A DNA stretch of 64,000 bases, taken from positions 1 to 64,000 of the forward strand of contig JAIVFJ010000164.1 of the NCBI GenBank assembly GCA_025765615.1, given 5' to 3'. Position 1 is the first letter of the stretch. Every line of letters starts with the position of its first letter. The stretch comes from Zopfochytrium polystomum (lineage: Eukaryota > Chytridiomycota > Chytridiomycetes > Chytridiales > Chytridiaceae). A program made the translations under genes and the position numbers. The notes under the pieces were generated by a model. That model was given only the letters and a program-made list of their open reading frames with translations, was not told where the DNA came from and did not search any database. Shown one piece after another: positions 21,349-31,988 of this stretch.

Positions 21349-22625
21349 ATGGTGAGTGTGTGTGTGTGTGTGTGTGTTGAGTGCGTGTCGTGTGTGCGGA
21401 GGAGGAGGTGGCTCGGATACGTTGCCGCCCGTCGCAGATCCTGCACTCTCGCCGGTTGCCTAGCGCGCCATCAGCCGTTCTCTCTCTTTGCGCGGGGCGC
21501 TCCCTAACCCTTGACCCCCATCCGATCTCGACCCCTTCGGCGCCGCGTGGATCCTCCCACATGACCCGGCGATCCAATTGACGCACCGCCTGATGGTTCC
21601 AACCCTCATCCCCAGTACAACAACAACCCCTACGGCAACCCCCCGCCCCCCCAGCAGCCGCCCTACGGCCAGCAGCCCTACGGTGCCCCACAACCCCAGT
21701 ACGGCGGCGCACCCCCGCCAGGCGCGCCCTACGGCGCCCCTCCCCAACAGCCCTACGGCGCCCCGCAGCCCTATGGCGCGCCTCCTCAGGCACCCTACGG
21801 AGCGCCACAGCCGCAGTACGGCCAGCAACCGCAGTACGGCGGCGCGCCACCACCGCAGCCGTACGGACAGCCGCAATACGGACAGCAGCCGCAGTACGGC
21901 GGATACCCCGCGTACCAGCAACCGCCGCCCCAGCCACAATACGGCGGTGCGCCACCGCCGCAGCAGCAGTACGGCGCGCCGCCACAGGGCACGATCTACG
22001 TGCCGCCGGGGGGCTACGCGCCGCCGCCGCAGACCCGTCCCGTCGGGAACATTGTCGAGGTCACGGTCATTAGCGCGCGGAACTTGAAGTCGAAGGACTT
22101 TTTCAGTTGAGTTTCTTTTTGGTTGTGTGTGTGTGCGTGGCGGATTTTTTTTTTTTTTTTTTTTTTGTTCTAGTTGGAATCGGGCTGAACCAACAAACCA
22201 ACAAACACACACAGCTCAAAACGACGCGTACGTGGATATTTGGTTGAGCAACAAACACTACAAGCAAAAGACGTCGGTGATTCAGTCAAAGACCCCGCGA
22301 TGGAATCAGACGTTCACATTGTAAGTTGTTTTGGTAAAATTGCAAAAAAAAAACAAAAAAAAAAACATCTGTTGTCGAGCTATCCAACTAATCGTCCGCA
22401 CGCACCCCATTCCCTCTCAGCAACTACCAACCGCACGAGCGCACCATGCACTTCCACGTCCTCGACAAGGACCTCGTGGGCACGGACGGCATCGGGTACG
22501 CCGAGGTCGACTTTGGGCACCTTGCCGTCGGGCAGACGGACGCGCGCGAGCTCACGCTCAAGGCGAACCTGTTTGACTTGACACCTAACGGGTACTTGAC
22601 GGTGGCCGTCACAAAGAGGGGTTGA
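21349..22625 (+). CDS. C2-domain protein with Pro/Gln/Tyr/Gly-rich N-terminus, copy 1
   Basis: Exons 21349-21351 (only the ATG), 21616-22105, 22215-22320 and 22421-22625; 267 residues. The first coding exon ends exactly after ATG at a GTGAGT donor. Residues 2 to about 150 are a low-complexity run of PYG, QYG and YGAP units. The C2 domain follows: [16 protein letters not shown], then [18 protein letters not shown], and [19 protein letters not shown]. Acidic residues in KSKD, NDAY and LDKDLVGTD match the calcium-binding loops, so calcium-dependent membrane binding is likely. Intron 2 uses a GTTGAG donor shared by the neighbouring copy. A (GT)n run occupies intron 1 and a T-run intron 2. Confidence 0.85.
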
Positions 22626-23223
22626 AGTGAAAAGTTGGGATGATGGGGAGTGGATGGGGATTTGGGAGGAAGCCGGGACGAGGGCTGCCTCACTTTTTTT
22701 TTTTTCTCCTTTTTTTTCTCGATCCTTGAGGGGTTGCATTTTCACGCTCTGCAGGTAGTTGTATTCTCCTCTTTGTTGTTGTCCCTCGTATCTTTTTTAA
22801 AATTTCTCTTTCTTGTTTTGCACAATCTCGAAATCATGGATATCGGAATTATATTGAGTTGATTTGTTTTTTTCTCCTGATTTGGCACCTCCTCCGCAGC
22901 AGTGGTGCCGTCTCTGGTAGTCCACCTAAAACAGGAAAGAAAGGGGTTGCTTGCTTACCTTGACGCAATCATACTGGCTCCAGAGACGAAAAACAAAGTT
23001 GTAAAATAGTCAGGTTCTGACTGGGTTCCACCGGGCGGGAAAACCCGCAGACTGGGCATTAAAAAAAAAAAAAAAAAAAAAAAGAATCAACACAAAAATC
23101 GGACGAAAATCTGATTTTTTGTCATGTCGCACAGAAGGAAGACAAACAACCGTTTCTGCCTTGACTATAAAGAGAACAAAGGAGAAAGGAGCCAAGAAGA
23201 TTTCAAGTCGCCCCACCCAAAAA
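22626..23223. other. Intergenic between the two C2 genes
   Basis: Contains T-rich and A-rich homopolymer tracts (A-run at about 23060-23081). No gene seen. Confidence 0.6.
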
Positions 23224-24522
23224 ATGGTGAGGAGAGACGTCTGTCAGCCGGGTGGCCCCCTTAACCCACCGCCCTTCCCCTTCCATGCCGCGTCCACCGC
23301 TGGCACCGCCCCCTCCCCCATCATTCCCTTAGATCTACTCCCCCGTTACCACCACCACCACCCCAGAACCCCCTTTGCCCCGCACCGCACAGCACCGAAA
23401 GTAACTGACACCCCCGTTTCCTTCCCCTCCTCTCACCTGGCGATCTTCATCGCAACCCGCAACCTACACAGTACAACAACAACCCCTACGGCAACCCGCC
23501 ACAGCCCGGCTACGGCCAGCCGCAGCAACCGCCCTACGGCCAGCAGCAGCCACCTTACGGCCAGCCCCAACCCCCCTACGGCGCCGCTCCACCACAACCC
23601 CCCTACGGCGCGCCGCCCCTGCAGCAGCCTTATGGCGCGCAACAACCCTACGGCGCGCAACAACAATCACCCTACGGCGCCCAGCAACCCTACGGCGCCC
23701 AACCCCCTTACGGCGCACAGCAGCCCTACGGTGCACAGCAGCCCTACGGTGCACAGCAGCCCTACGGTGCACAGCAGCCCTACGGCGCACAACAACCCTA
23801 CGGCGCACAACCCCAATACGGCGCACAACCCCAGTACGGCGCTCAACCCCAGTACGGCGCGCAACAGCCGCCCTACGGCGCCGCTCCCTACCAAACCCCG
23901 GCGGCGGCGGCGCCGCTCCCCGGCGCAGGCAGCTACGTCCAGCCGACGGGCAGCATCGTCGAGGTGGCCGTCATCAGCGCGCGGAATTTGAAGTCGAAGG
24001 ATTTTGTCAGTTGAGTTCGGCGGGTGTGTGTGTGTGTGTGGTGGGGCAAGACAGCGTTGTCTTCGTTCCCTGCCTGTCTGAATTTCTGACTCGTGTTGAA
24101 TGTGCAGCGCTGAACGACGCGTACGTCGACGTGTGGCTGGGCAACAGCAACTACAAGCAGCGCACCAACGTCATCCAGTCGCGGACGCCGACGTGGAACC
24201 AGGTGTTTACCTTGTAAGAAGGAGTCTCTTTTTTTTTTTTTTTTTTTTTTTTCTCCCCCCTTTTTTCTAGTTTTCCTTACCCGCGGTTGCCGGCTTACTC
24301 AACCCCCCCATCAAAAGCAACTACCAACCCCACGAACGCACCGTCCACTTCCACGTCCTCGACAAGGACTTTATCGGCACCGACGGCATCGGGTACGCAG
24401 AGATCGAGTTCCAGCACCTCTATGTCGGTCAGTCTGAGACGAAGGAGCTGACGCTCAAGGCCAACCCGCTCGACTTCACTCCGAACGGGTACTTGACCGT
24501 CGGCGTCACGCGAAAGTCGTGA
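23224..24522 (+). CDS. C2-domain protein with Pro/Gln/Tyr/Gly-rich N-terminus, copy 2
   Basis: Exons 23224-23226 (only the ATG), 23472-24009, 24108-24213 and 24318-24522; 283 residues. All exon phases, and the lengths of the last two exons (106 and 205 nt), equal those of the copy at 21.3 kb, proving tandem duplication. The N-terminal low-complexity region begins with the same [10 protein letters not shown] and is expanded by 18-bp repeats encoding AQQPYG. The C2 domain has [29 protein letters not shown] and [18 protein letters not shown], with the calcium-ligand acids kept. Probably a calcium-dependent phospholipid-binding, self-associating protein at membranes. Confidence 0.85.
23719..23792 (+). 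repeat. 18-bp coding tandem repeats in C2 copy 2
   Basis: Four near-identical GCACAGCAGCCCTACGGT units in a row, with more diverged units on both sides. They encode AQQPYG repeats. Confidence 0.9.
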
Positions 24523-24975
24523 AAGAAAGAGAGTAACAGTTTGGGGGTGTAAAGGGATCCGGGATGTGCCACGCTATTGCCTATGAGAAATGAATATGAG
24601 AAATTGGATGTGTGAGGAGAAAACAAAAAGCAAGGTGTCACCGCAAGAAGTTTGGAAACAAAAAGCTTTTGCAGGCTATGCGCACTTTATAGTGCTCCTT
24701 TTTTCTTTATTTCTTTCAAGAGCCAGAAAAAACAGGAGGAACGAAGTGTGAAGCAAGTGCAGCAAAAAAAAGGGTCGAGAGCTAATATCCACACGCAAAG
24801 GTAACGAGAAACATTTCAAAGATAAGCTTGAGGCTTATCTTCACAACAATCTAACCAGCTGCATCAGGCGGGAGCCTCCAAAAAAGAGATGAAGCGTGGG
24901 AGAAGAAAAAAAAAGAAAAAAAAAAAAAGGCACGGTTGAAACAACTCCGGGTCTGGCCACCCCAAAATCTCCATG
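24523..24975. other. Convergent 3' region between C2 copy 2 and the proline-rich gene
   Basis: AT-richer, with A-runs near 24905-24928. No gene seen. Confidence 0.6.
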
Positions 24976-27900
24976 TTACATCGTCAACCGCCTGATCTTG
25001 TTATCGTCCGAATTCACGACCGCGTACGACTTTTTGAGCAGCGGAATAAGCACGTCGAGCGGCACGCCGCCCATCGTAATGGACCCTTTCGGGTTTGGAA
25101 TCGCCGGCTCCTCCTTCTTCTTTGCCTCCGCTGCTGCTGCCGCCGCCGCCGCCGCCTCGGCGTTCTTCTTTGCGACCCCGTCCTCCTCCTTGGCCGACAA
25201 ATTCATGTTTTTCAAAAACTCGGGAGTCAGCTTGAGCCCTTCGTCCCTAATGATAATGCCCGTCTGCTTCTGCAGCTGCTTCGCCACGTCCTTGATCCGC
25301 GCCGGGATCGACTGCACAATCTTCTTGAGCTGCCGCACCGAAAACTCTGCAAACGTCGTGTGCAGCGCCTCCCCCATCCGCCGCATCTCGTCCAGCGTCT
25401 GCTCCAGCTGCGCAAAGTTGCTCGTCAGCGTCGTGTCCGTCTGCAGCAGCTTTTGGAAAATCAGCTCAAACTGCGGGAAATCAGACTGCAGGTACTCTTG
25501 CCGCTTGATGTTCCACAGCTCCCAGTTGCGCCGGTTCTCGAGCGAGTTGTCTTGCTTCGGCTCCGGGTCGTTGAACGGCGGCGGCTGAACGGGGAAGTTG
25601 GCGGTCTTGAGCAGCGCGAGCGAGTCTAGCGTGTGCTTCTTGTTGAGGTTGTCGAACCGGTACAGGTGAACCCGCGCGATGATGCCGCGGTCGTGCCCGC
25701 TCGGCTCGTCGTCTTCAGAGTCCGTGCCGGCCGAGTGCCGGTTTTTCAGGTCCGACTCGGTGGTGTCTGCAACTTCAATGGCTGACATCCACTCCCTGCC
25801 GGGCCACACGGTCACCGGCGGGCCGGCAGACCCGGGCGACTCGACGACGCGGTAGCCGTGCAGCCAGCCTCGGCGAATCAAGGTGAAAATGAAGCTGCGA
25901 CAGGTGTTGGTCGCGTTCTTGCACTTTTCCATCAGCTCTTCGACGTTGCCGTTCGGTGCCTCCATGTAACCGAGCAATTCGATGAACAGCTCCTGCTTCT
26001 CAGCCTCCTGGCTCGCTGAATGCTCCTCCTCGGACACGACGGGCACTACTGGCTTCTCTGGTGGCGGCGCACGTTTCTTGAGTCTGTTTCGCAGGTTGGG
26101 ATCTTTTAGAGCGTTCATGAGCTCGGCTTGAAGGTCGCCGCCAGATTTGGGAACGGCAGGGGGAGGCGGGGGAGGAGGCGGACCAAAGCCGGGAGGGGGT
26201 GGCGGCGGTGGTGGCCCACCACCAGGCATTGGAGGAGGCGGTGGCGGGGGAGGGGGTCCGCCCATCATCGGGGGAGGAGGAGGAGGCGGTGGGATACCGG
26301 GAAGGCCAGGAGGGGGTGGCGGTGGGGGCGGGATACCTCCAGGCATTGGGGGCGGTGGCGGTGGGGGCGGAATCCCGCCCATGACAGGTGGTGGAGGGGG
26401 CGGGGGTGGGATGCCTCCCGGCATTGGAGGCGGCGGAGGAGGGGGTGGAATGCCTCCCAAAACAGGAGGGGGTGGTGGCGGTTGGGGGATATTGCCAGCA
26501 ACCGGCGGAGGCGGCGGGGGCGGCGGGATCGTCCCTGTCACGGGAGGCGGCGGTGGGGGCGGCGGGGGCGGCGGCGGAGGCGGCGGCACCGCTCCTGTCG
26601 GCTTGTCTGGTAAAACGCCCACAACAACTGGTGGAGGGGGTGGTGGTGGTGGTGGAGGCGGAATTGGTGCAGCGTCCAAGGTAGAGTCCGTCGCCTTGCT
26701 ATCAGCCCCAGAAACAGTACTCTCAGAAACGGAGAGCCGTGAAGATGGCAGAGCGGGCACGATCGAATTGCGCGCGGATGGGGGCAGAAGCATCGAAAAA
26801 CGTGAACCTTCGACCGCCGGAGGGGGTGGCGGTGGTGGAAGTTCGGCACCTGGTACCGGGTCTGCGAGCCATCCGGGCACAGGCGACGGCGATCGCTGCT
26901 GAGCCCAAGGAACCGAACCACTTGAAAGGGAATCGGTGATGGACGATGGCCGCGACGGGGCCACGGCGCTCTTTCCATCGATTTCGGAAGATGGCTCAGC
27001 GGTAAACTGCTCGCCCGTCAAAGCTGAACCCGACGAAATGCTTGGCCGCGTACTTCCATGCCTTCTTGCGACGCCAATAACACCAATCGACCCTCGAGAT
27101 GAGTCTCGGCGGATAGCTGACGCCGAAGATGCCGCTTCTGGCTCCTCGCTCATTGGCTCTAAGGATGATGCGAAGGACTTGCCAGATTGAGGGGTTGTCG
27201 CTGATTTTCCGGCCGCAGCATCGGCGTCGCTTGACTTTGGAGGAACTGCGAGGGAAGCACGATTCAGTCTTCAATTTCGTATAAAGAGATATGGTTCAAG
27301 CAGAATGACACTCAACGGATTCCCATGAGGATATTCAAAGCTGAAGCACGGGTCAACCTCTTTGTTTTCATAGCTTCCATGGACTGCTTCTTTGCCACGG
27401 ATTGAATGTCCGAATCGCCTGGGGAGTTACGAAAAATTAGTCCGGCAGGCGTACGATAGACTAAGATGCATATCACACTACCAAGAGTCCACGCCACGTC
27501 GTCAACCGACGCTCGAGTAAGACGAGAGGGCCGTCTTGAACCTGAACCTCCAAGATACGCGGAATCGACAACGGGAAGATGATCTTCGTTGACTTGTTTC
27601 ATATCTGTGCATAAAGCCAGTGGCCCTTTCGTTTACTTTTCCACAAAAACAGTCAGGCCTACCTGCCACCATTGAGTTCAAATCATCCAAAACGGAATCA
27701 AGCGCCAAGCTGATGCGTGGATTCAAAGAAAACGAGGATCTGTCTTTCATGTGGGCGGGAATCGCGGACGCAGTAACAGGAACCGTTGGTGCCTGATACG
27801 TCGACGTTCTGTCTCCAGTGTCCCCGCTGGCCGATCGAGACGGCAAAATTGCGTGCGCAGGTGGTACAGGAGGAACAGGGGGAACGGCCGGAACAGGCGG

Positions 27901-28972
27901 GGCGCCCGCTGGGGTGACGAAAAGGTCAGAGGAAGACTGCAGGCCTTGCGCATCGATTTTGCCCAGAGTCCGGCGCCGGCGGGATTGCCTTTGTTGCGGT
28001 GCCTCGTACACCGATCCGCTGGAGCCCGGGTTGAACGCGTTCTGAAAAGCGGGCGGGATATTCGTGATTTCGTCCGCGGTGATGGCAAATAAGATCTGGG
28101 GAAATGGATGTCATGATTGGTTAGACACTCCAGTTCGTCGAGAGAAAGGATCTTGTCCGTACCTTATTCTCCTTACAAACGTCAAATATCTTCTCATCGT
28201 CTCTTGCGACTGATCCATCGGCAGTCCTGGCCGCTACCAATGGTTCCCTTTGGCCGTCGTCTTCCTGCTCGTCGTCGTCATCATTCACAATTTTCTTATT
28301 TGGGATCGCGCCCTTCATCATTAGATCGGTTGCGGCGTTCAGCGCCCATGCCACGGTCGAGTCAGGCCCACACTTGACCAAGAACGTTCCGCGAGAAGTG
28401 ACAATGATGATGTCTTTTTGGTTGTGGTCCGGTAGTAGTGACAGGGATGATCCAGTCAAGGACGAGAGCGAAGATAGAGTCGACGTCGGCGTGCTCTGAG
28501 TAGGGACAAGAATCGGGGGACCGGAGGCGCTGGCCATGGACGCAAGGGCGGCCAACGCAGCGCGACTTGGTTGTCGCTGTGCTGCATCGGCGGGAGGAAC
28601 TGGCAAGGCAGGTCTTTCGCGGACCACGGTCGAGGCGCGGGTCGTCGACTTGGAGCGGTCCCGAGTGGCGCGCGGGATACCGCTCAGCTTTGGGGATGAC
28701 GAGGCGGGCGAGGTGGAAGCGGGAGGACGGCTCCTGCTTCTGGCGGGAGAGGAAGGAGGCGGAGGAGACGCAGCAGCGGGAGGGGAACGAGGCGTCTTTG
28801 GCGGAGGCGGGGGCGGTGCGGGGGGGGTGAGGGGAACCGTCGGGGCCGCGCGCCTCGGTTTTGCCCGATCCACTAGGATCTCGTGGCCGTGGCCGTGGGA
28901 CGCAGCATGCAGAGACGTGGACGAATGACCGCCGCTGCCGTGGCCGCTTCCGGTCCGAGCCTTTGACGACAT
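24976..28972 (-). CDS. Large proline-rich protein with PH-like and WH2-like regions, probable actin regulator
   Basis: Five exons: 28972-28163, 28095-27663, 27604-27482, 27418-27317 and 27245-24976; 1245 residues, frame intact. ATG at 28972 opens a Gly/His/Ser then Pro-rich start. Near residue 200 KDIIIVTSRGTFLVKCGPDS and the spliced KILFAITADEITNIP look like a small PH/EVH-type beta domain split by an acidic insert. The last exon has a long polyproline array (many repeats of G-x-I-P8) of the type that binds profilin and SH3 domains. It is followed by DLQAELMNALKDPNLRNRLK, resembling a WH2 actin-binding helix, and then a helical C-terminus with coiled-coil potential. Polyproline plus WH2 suggests actin nucleation or polymer delivery. 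I looked for a formin FH2 core and did not find one. Exon 4 uses a GTTGAG donor. Confidence 0.6.
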
Positions 28973-29464
28973 TGTTCCCACAGGACAGATTGCAGCGACC
29001 GAGCTGCTTGGCACGAGGTTCTTGCAGAGAGTTGTTTCGACGAGACGTCTCTATGCCCGCCTACCAGGGTGCAGGCCCGACCCACCAAGGGGAGTTGGTT
29101 GGTTGTGTGAAGAAGAAGTGAGTGGGGGGTGTGTGGGGGGTGTGTGGGGTGAGGGGCTGGGAGCCGGATCGCGCGGCGCAAGGGGAAGTGTGACGGACGA
29201 TTCGTTCGCTCCTTCCGTCACAGTCTCCACTCCCTCCAATCTAGCGCTCTCTGTCTCCAGCCTAATTTGACATGAATGAATGTTAGGTTGTTTGTCTTCC
29301 TCTCTTCAATGAACTGCTGCCAAAAATAAATAAATTTTTGCAAGCATGCCTCCGTCACATCTGATTGGTTGATTCGTTCACATGCTGGATGGGTGGTTCA
29401 ATCCATCCAATATTCTCGCAAACAGGGACGAATGTGCCGCACAGGGGTGAAGAGAGCACTGCTT
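28973..29464. other. Upstream region of the proline-rich gene; no other gene
   Basis: GT-rich stretch near 29120-29150 and AT-rich stretch near 29320. No supported coding frame. Confidence 0.5.
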
Positions 29465-31882
29465 TTACAGCATGTTCAGGCGTGCTGCCACAAAATCCCT
29501 TTCCTCGCCCCGCTCGATAAAAGCACCCTCAAACGCCAAGACATTCATCCGACGCAAGTCCTGCCACGACAAATCCGGTCACTCGCGCTTGATGACCGCA
29601 AACTCTTCGGACAGCGCGCTGCCAAACACGGCGCTGTCGTCCGTGCATATACTGAACCGCGCCGCCTCGCGACGCAGAAACCGCTGGCGGTAGTCGTCAA
29701 AGTGATGGAGGTCGTAGCGCTCGACGCTCCGCGACAGTAGGTTGCTCGTCAAACACAGTTCGACCGGGATGCCCGATCGGCGCAGCCGCCGCTCGTTTTC
29801 GAGAGATATGAAGCAGACGTGGCCCATGCGGTCGGGTCGAAAGTCTAGCATTGCGGACATTTCGCCGTCGGTGTTGGGGACTTCTCCGGCGTGGAGGGTT
29901 GTGCGGAGCCCGGCGGACCGCGCTCGGGACAGTGCAGGCTTCCAATCGGACCACGTGCCTTTGGTTGGGTCCCCGCTCAGGTCGATTCCCACGACCCCGC
30001 GGGCCCGCAGCGCCACGGCGAGATCCACTGTTCTCTCGGCGGCTTCAGGACCGCCGCGGCGATCGATGGAGAGAAGCAGCCGAGCGATCGTTCGCGAAGC
30101 GAGTCCCGAGCGTGACTCTGCGTATTCTTCCATTCCACTTAGCACTGCATTGCAGTACCCTTCCTCGTTAAGCCCGTAGTCTGGCTGCGCCTTTGGCGTC
30201 GTCCGAATCTCGGCGTACGCAACGCCGTCGGCCTCCATGTCTTCGAGAACCTCGCGCACGACTCGTCGGATGGTCTCCTTCCCTCGAACAACTTTATGGA
30301 TGACGTCAAAGACCGCAAACATCTCCGAAAGCGTGCGCGCGTCGTTCTCGACAACGTGGGCGGCCTTGTCGTCGAGGCCGCAGCGCTTTGCGAGCTCGCT
30401 GAGCGTCGAGCGGCGAATGGACCCGTTCAAGTGCGCGTGAAGTTCGACTTTGGGGAGGCGACGGCAAAGCTCGAGGGTTTGTTCCGGAGAGGGTGGTGAA
30501 ACGTCCAATCGCATCTGCAAAAGCGCTCTTCCGTGCTGTGAAAAAATTGCGGATATGGAGCCTGGCGAGTCGGGCGGTGGAGAAGTGCTGAAACCAACAT
30601 CGGATGCTTCTTTCCCTTCCAGAACACGGCGCCGAAGGATGAGTCGCTCGCGCTCTGCTCCTTGGTGGCTGGCGATGCCGGAAATGCCGTCGATTCCAAA
30701 CGCAAGCTGCTCCACTTGGCCGCCTCCAGCGTTGAAGCAAGCCGCCCTTTCATCTGTCGGACCAATGACAAACACAGTCGACGACCGAGTTCTTGCGTTG
30801 CCAACCAGCAAAACAACTTCGGCACCACTACCAAAGCCGAGCTGTAGCAACTCATTACTCTTCGATTTAATGATTGCCAAGCATTCTTCCGTCCAATTAT
30901 CGCCGAGGAGTAAGAATTGCTGGCTCAACCCAGCTGGAGGGCCATTACGGAAGTAAATGGCGCTGTGCTGGTGACCTGCTGCGATCGTCACGTCTACCGC
31001 ACATTGATCAGCCTCGGTAAACTCCAAGATAACTTGAGGAGTCCAAAATATGCCGTTCAGCGCAGCCGAGAGTACCGAACCGCGTACCGCTGCGAGCTCA
31101 AGCTGTCGGTGTCGATTGTCGCCCCAGCCAATCACAGCGTGGCGGGCACCCCGATCTCCCAGAGAGCAGTGAACAAGAGTGTGATGCAGACCCGCCGCGA
31201 CAGAATGCACGCGCAGCCTACCGAGCCTGGGCCCCGCAAACGCCCGTCGCAAATCAATAAGCCTGGCATGATACGGTGAGGCGGGGGCTGGTTCATGAAA
31301 CTCGCCGCAGCCGAGCTCCCCAAAGTCGTTGCGGTCCCCGAGCGCCAGAAGTAGATCGTCTGATTCGCCCTTGGACGATCCTTCGGACGAGCCGTCCTCC
31401 AGCACGACAAAGCTGCACCATCTCCCGCACCCAATCGCTTTCAGACGTAAGCGATGTGTCGCCGTCAGTTGCTCCCCGTTCAGAGCCTGAGCCAAGAGAC
31501 TTCGCCAGTTCAATTGCATAAAGTCCAAGTCCAGATCCGCTCCGGGCGTTGGGGGAATCACACTGCCGCTCTGACCGCGAGAGCTGTCGCCGGCGAACCA
31601 GAGCTGTGGGTCGTGGAAATCTATCGACGTTGTCTCGAGGACGGCGAGGGTGTGGCTCTCGCCTGCGCTCAGTTGAGTTACTTTCCAGCCAGGGGGCGGG
31701 AAGGGCAGCGGGTCGGTGGCTGTGCTTCGGGACGTTGATGGGATCGCGGGTGTTGTCGCCTGTGGCAAGCTGTAGGTGGCGCGGCGCGCGGCGACTTCAC
31801 TCTCCGTTGAGACGGCATCGTGCGGATCGTCCGGCAATGCTAACAGCACGTAGCGATCGGATTCGTGTGAAGGTGCGTGCAT
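29465..31882 (-). CDS. Fusion: RCC1-like (ATS1/Kti13-type) N-terminus with adenosine-deaminase-like C-terminus
   Basis: One long exon from ATG 31882 (an earlier in-frame start is TTG). The first half has RCC1/ATS1-style blades: VTQLSAGESHTLAVL, LKAIGCGRWCSFVVLEDG, VHSVAAGLHHTLV and TIAAGHQHSAIYF. From about residue 460 it is an adenosine deaminase: KVELHAHLNGSIRRSTL (metal-binding HxH), TTLHAGE (catalytic Glu), MGHVCF and SICTDDSAVF (metal Asp). This is the ADAL/MAPDA subgroup pattern, which deaminates N6-methyl-AMP. A TGA at 29579-29581 stops the frame, yet 37 further in-frame codons (PDLSWQDLRRMNVLAFEGAF onward) to TAA 29465-29467 look like the normal ADAL C-terminal helices. So the protein is either cut 38 codons short, read through, or affected by a base error. 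Confidence 0.85.
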
Positions 31883-31988
31883 GTGCGTTGTGGTGGCTGT
31901 CGGATCGAGATCGCGCTTGTCAGACTCAGCGGAGTCCAAGCTTGCTCCACCAACACGTCATATTTCATTTAGGATGTTTTATTGCACT

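Noticed and set aside
26128..26902. Long plus-strand Gly-rich open frames
   Set aside because: They are the antisense of the polyproline array of the minus-strand gene; composition alone keeps them open.
24976..28972. Formin annotation for the proline-rich gene
   Set aside because: Polyproline is suggestive, but I find no FH2 signature in the C-terminal half, only a WH2-like motif and helices.
29579..29581. Genome-wide reassignment of TGA to Trp
   Set aside because: TGA ends many well-supported genes here (protease, cerato-platanin, Hsp20, C2 proteins, peroxin), so the in-frame TGA in the deaminase is a local event.
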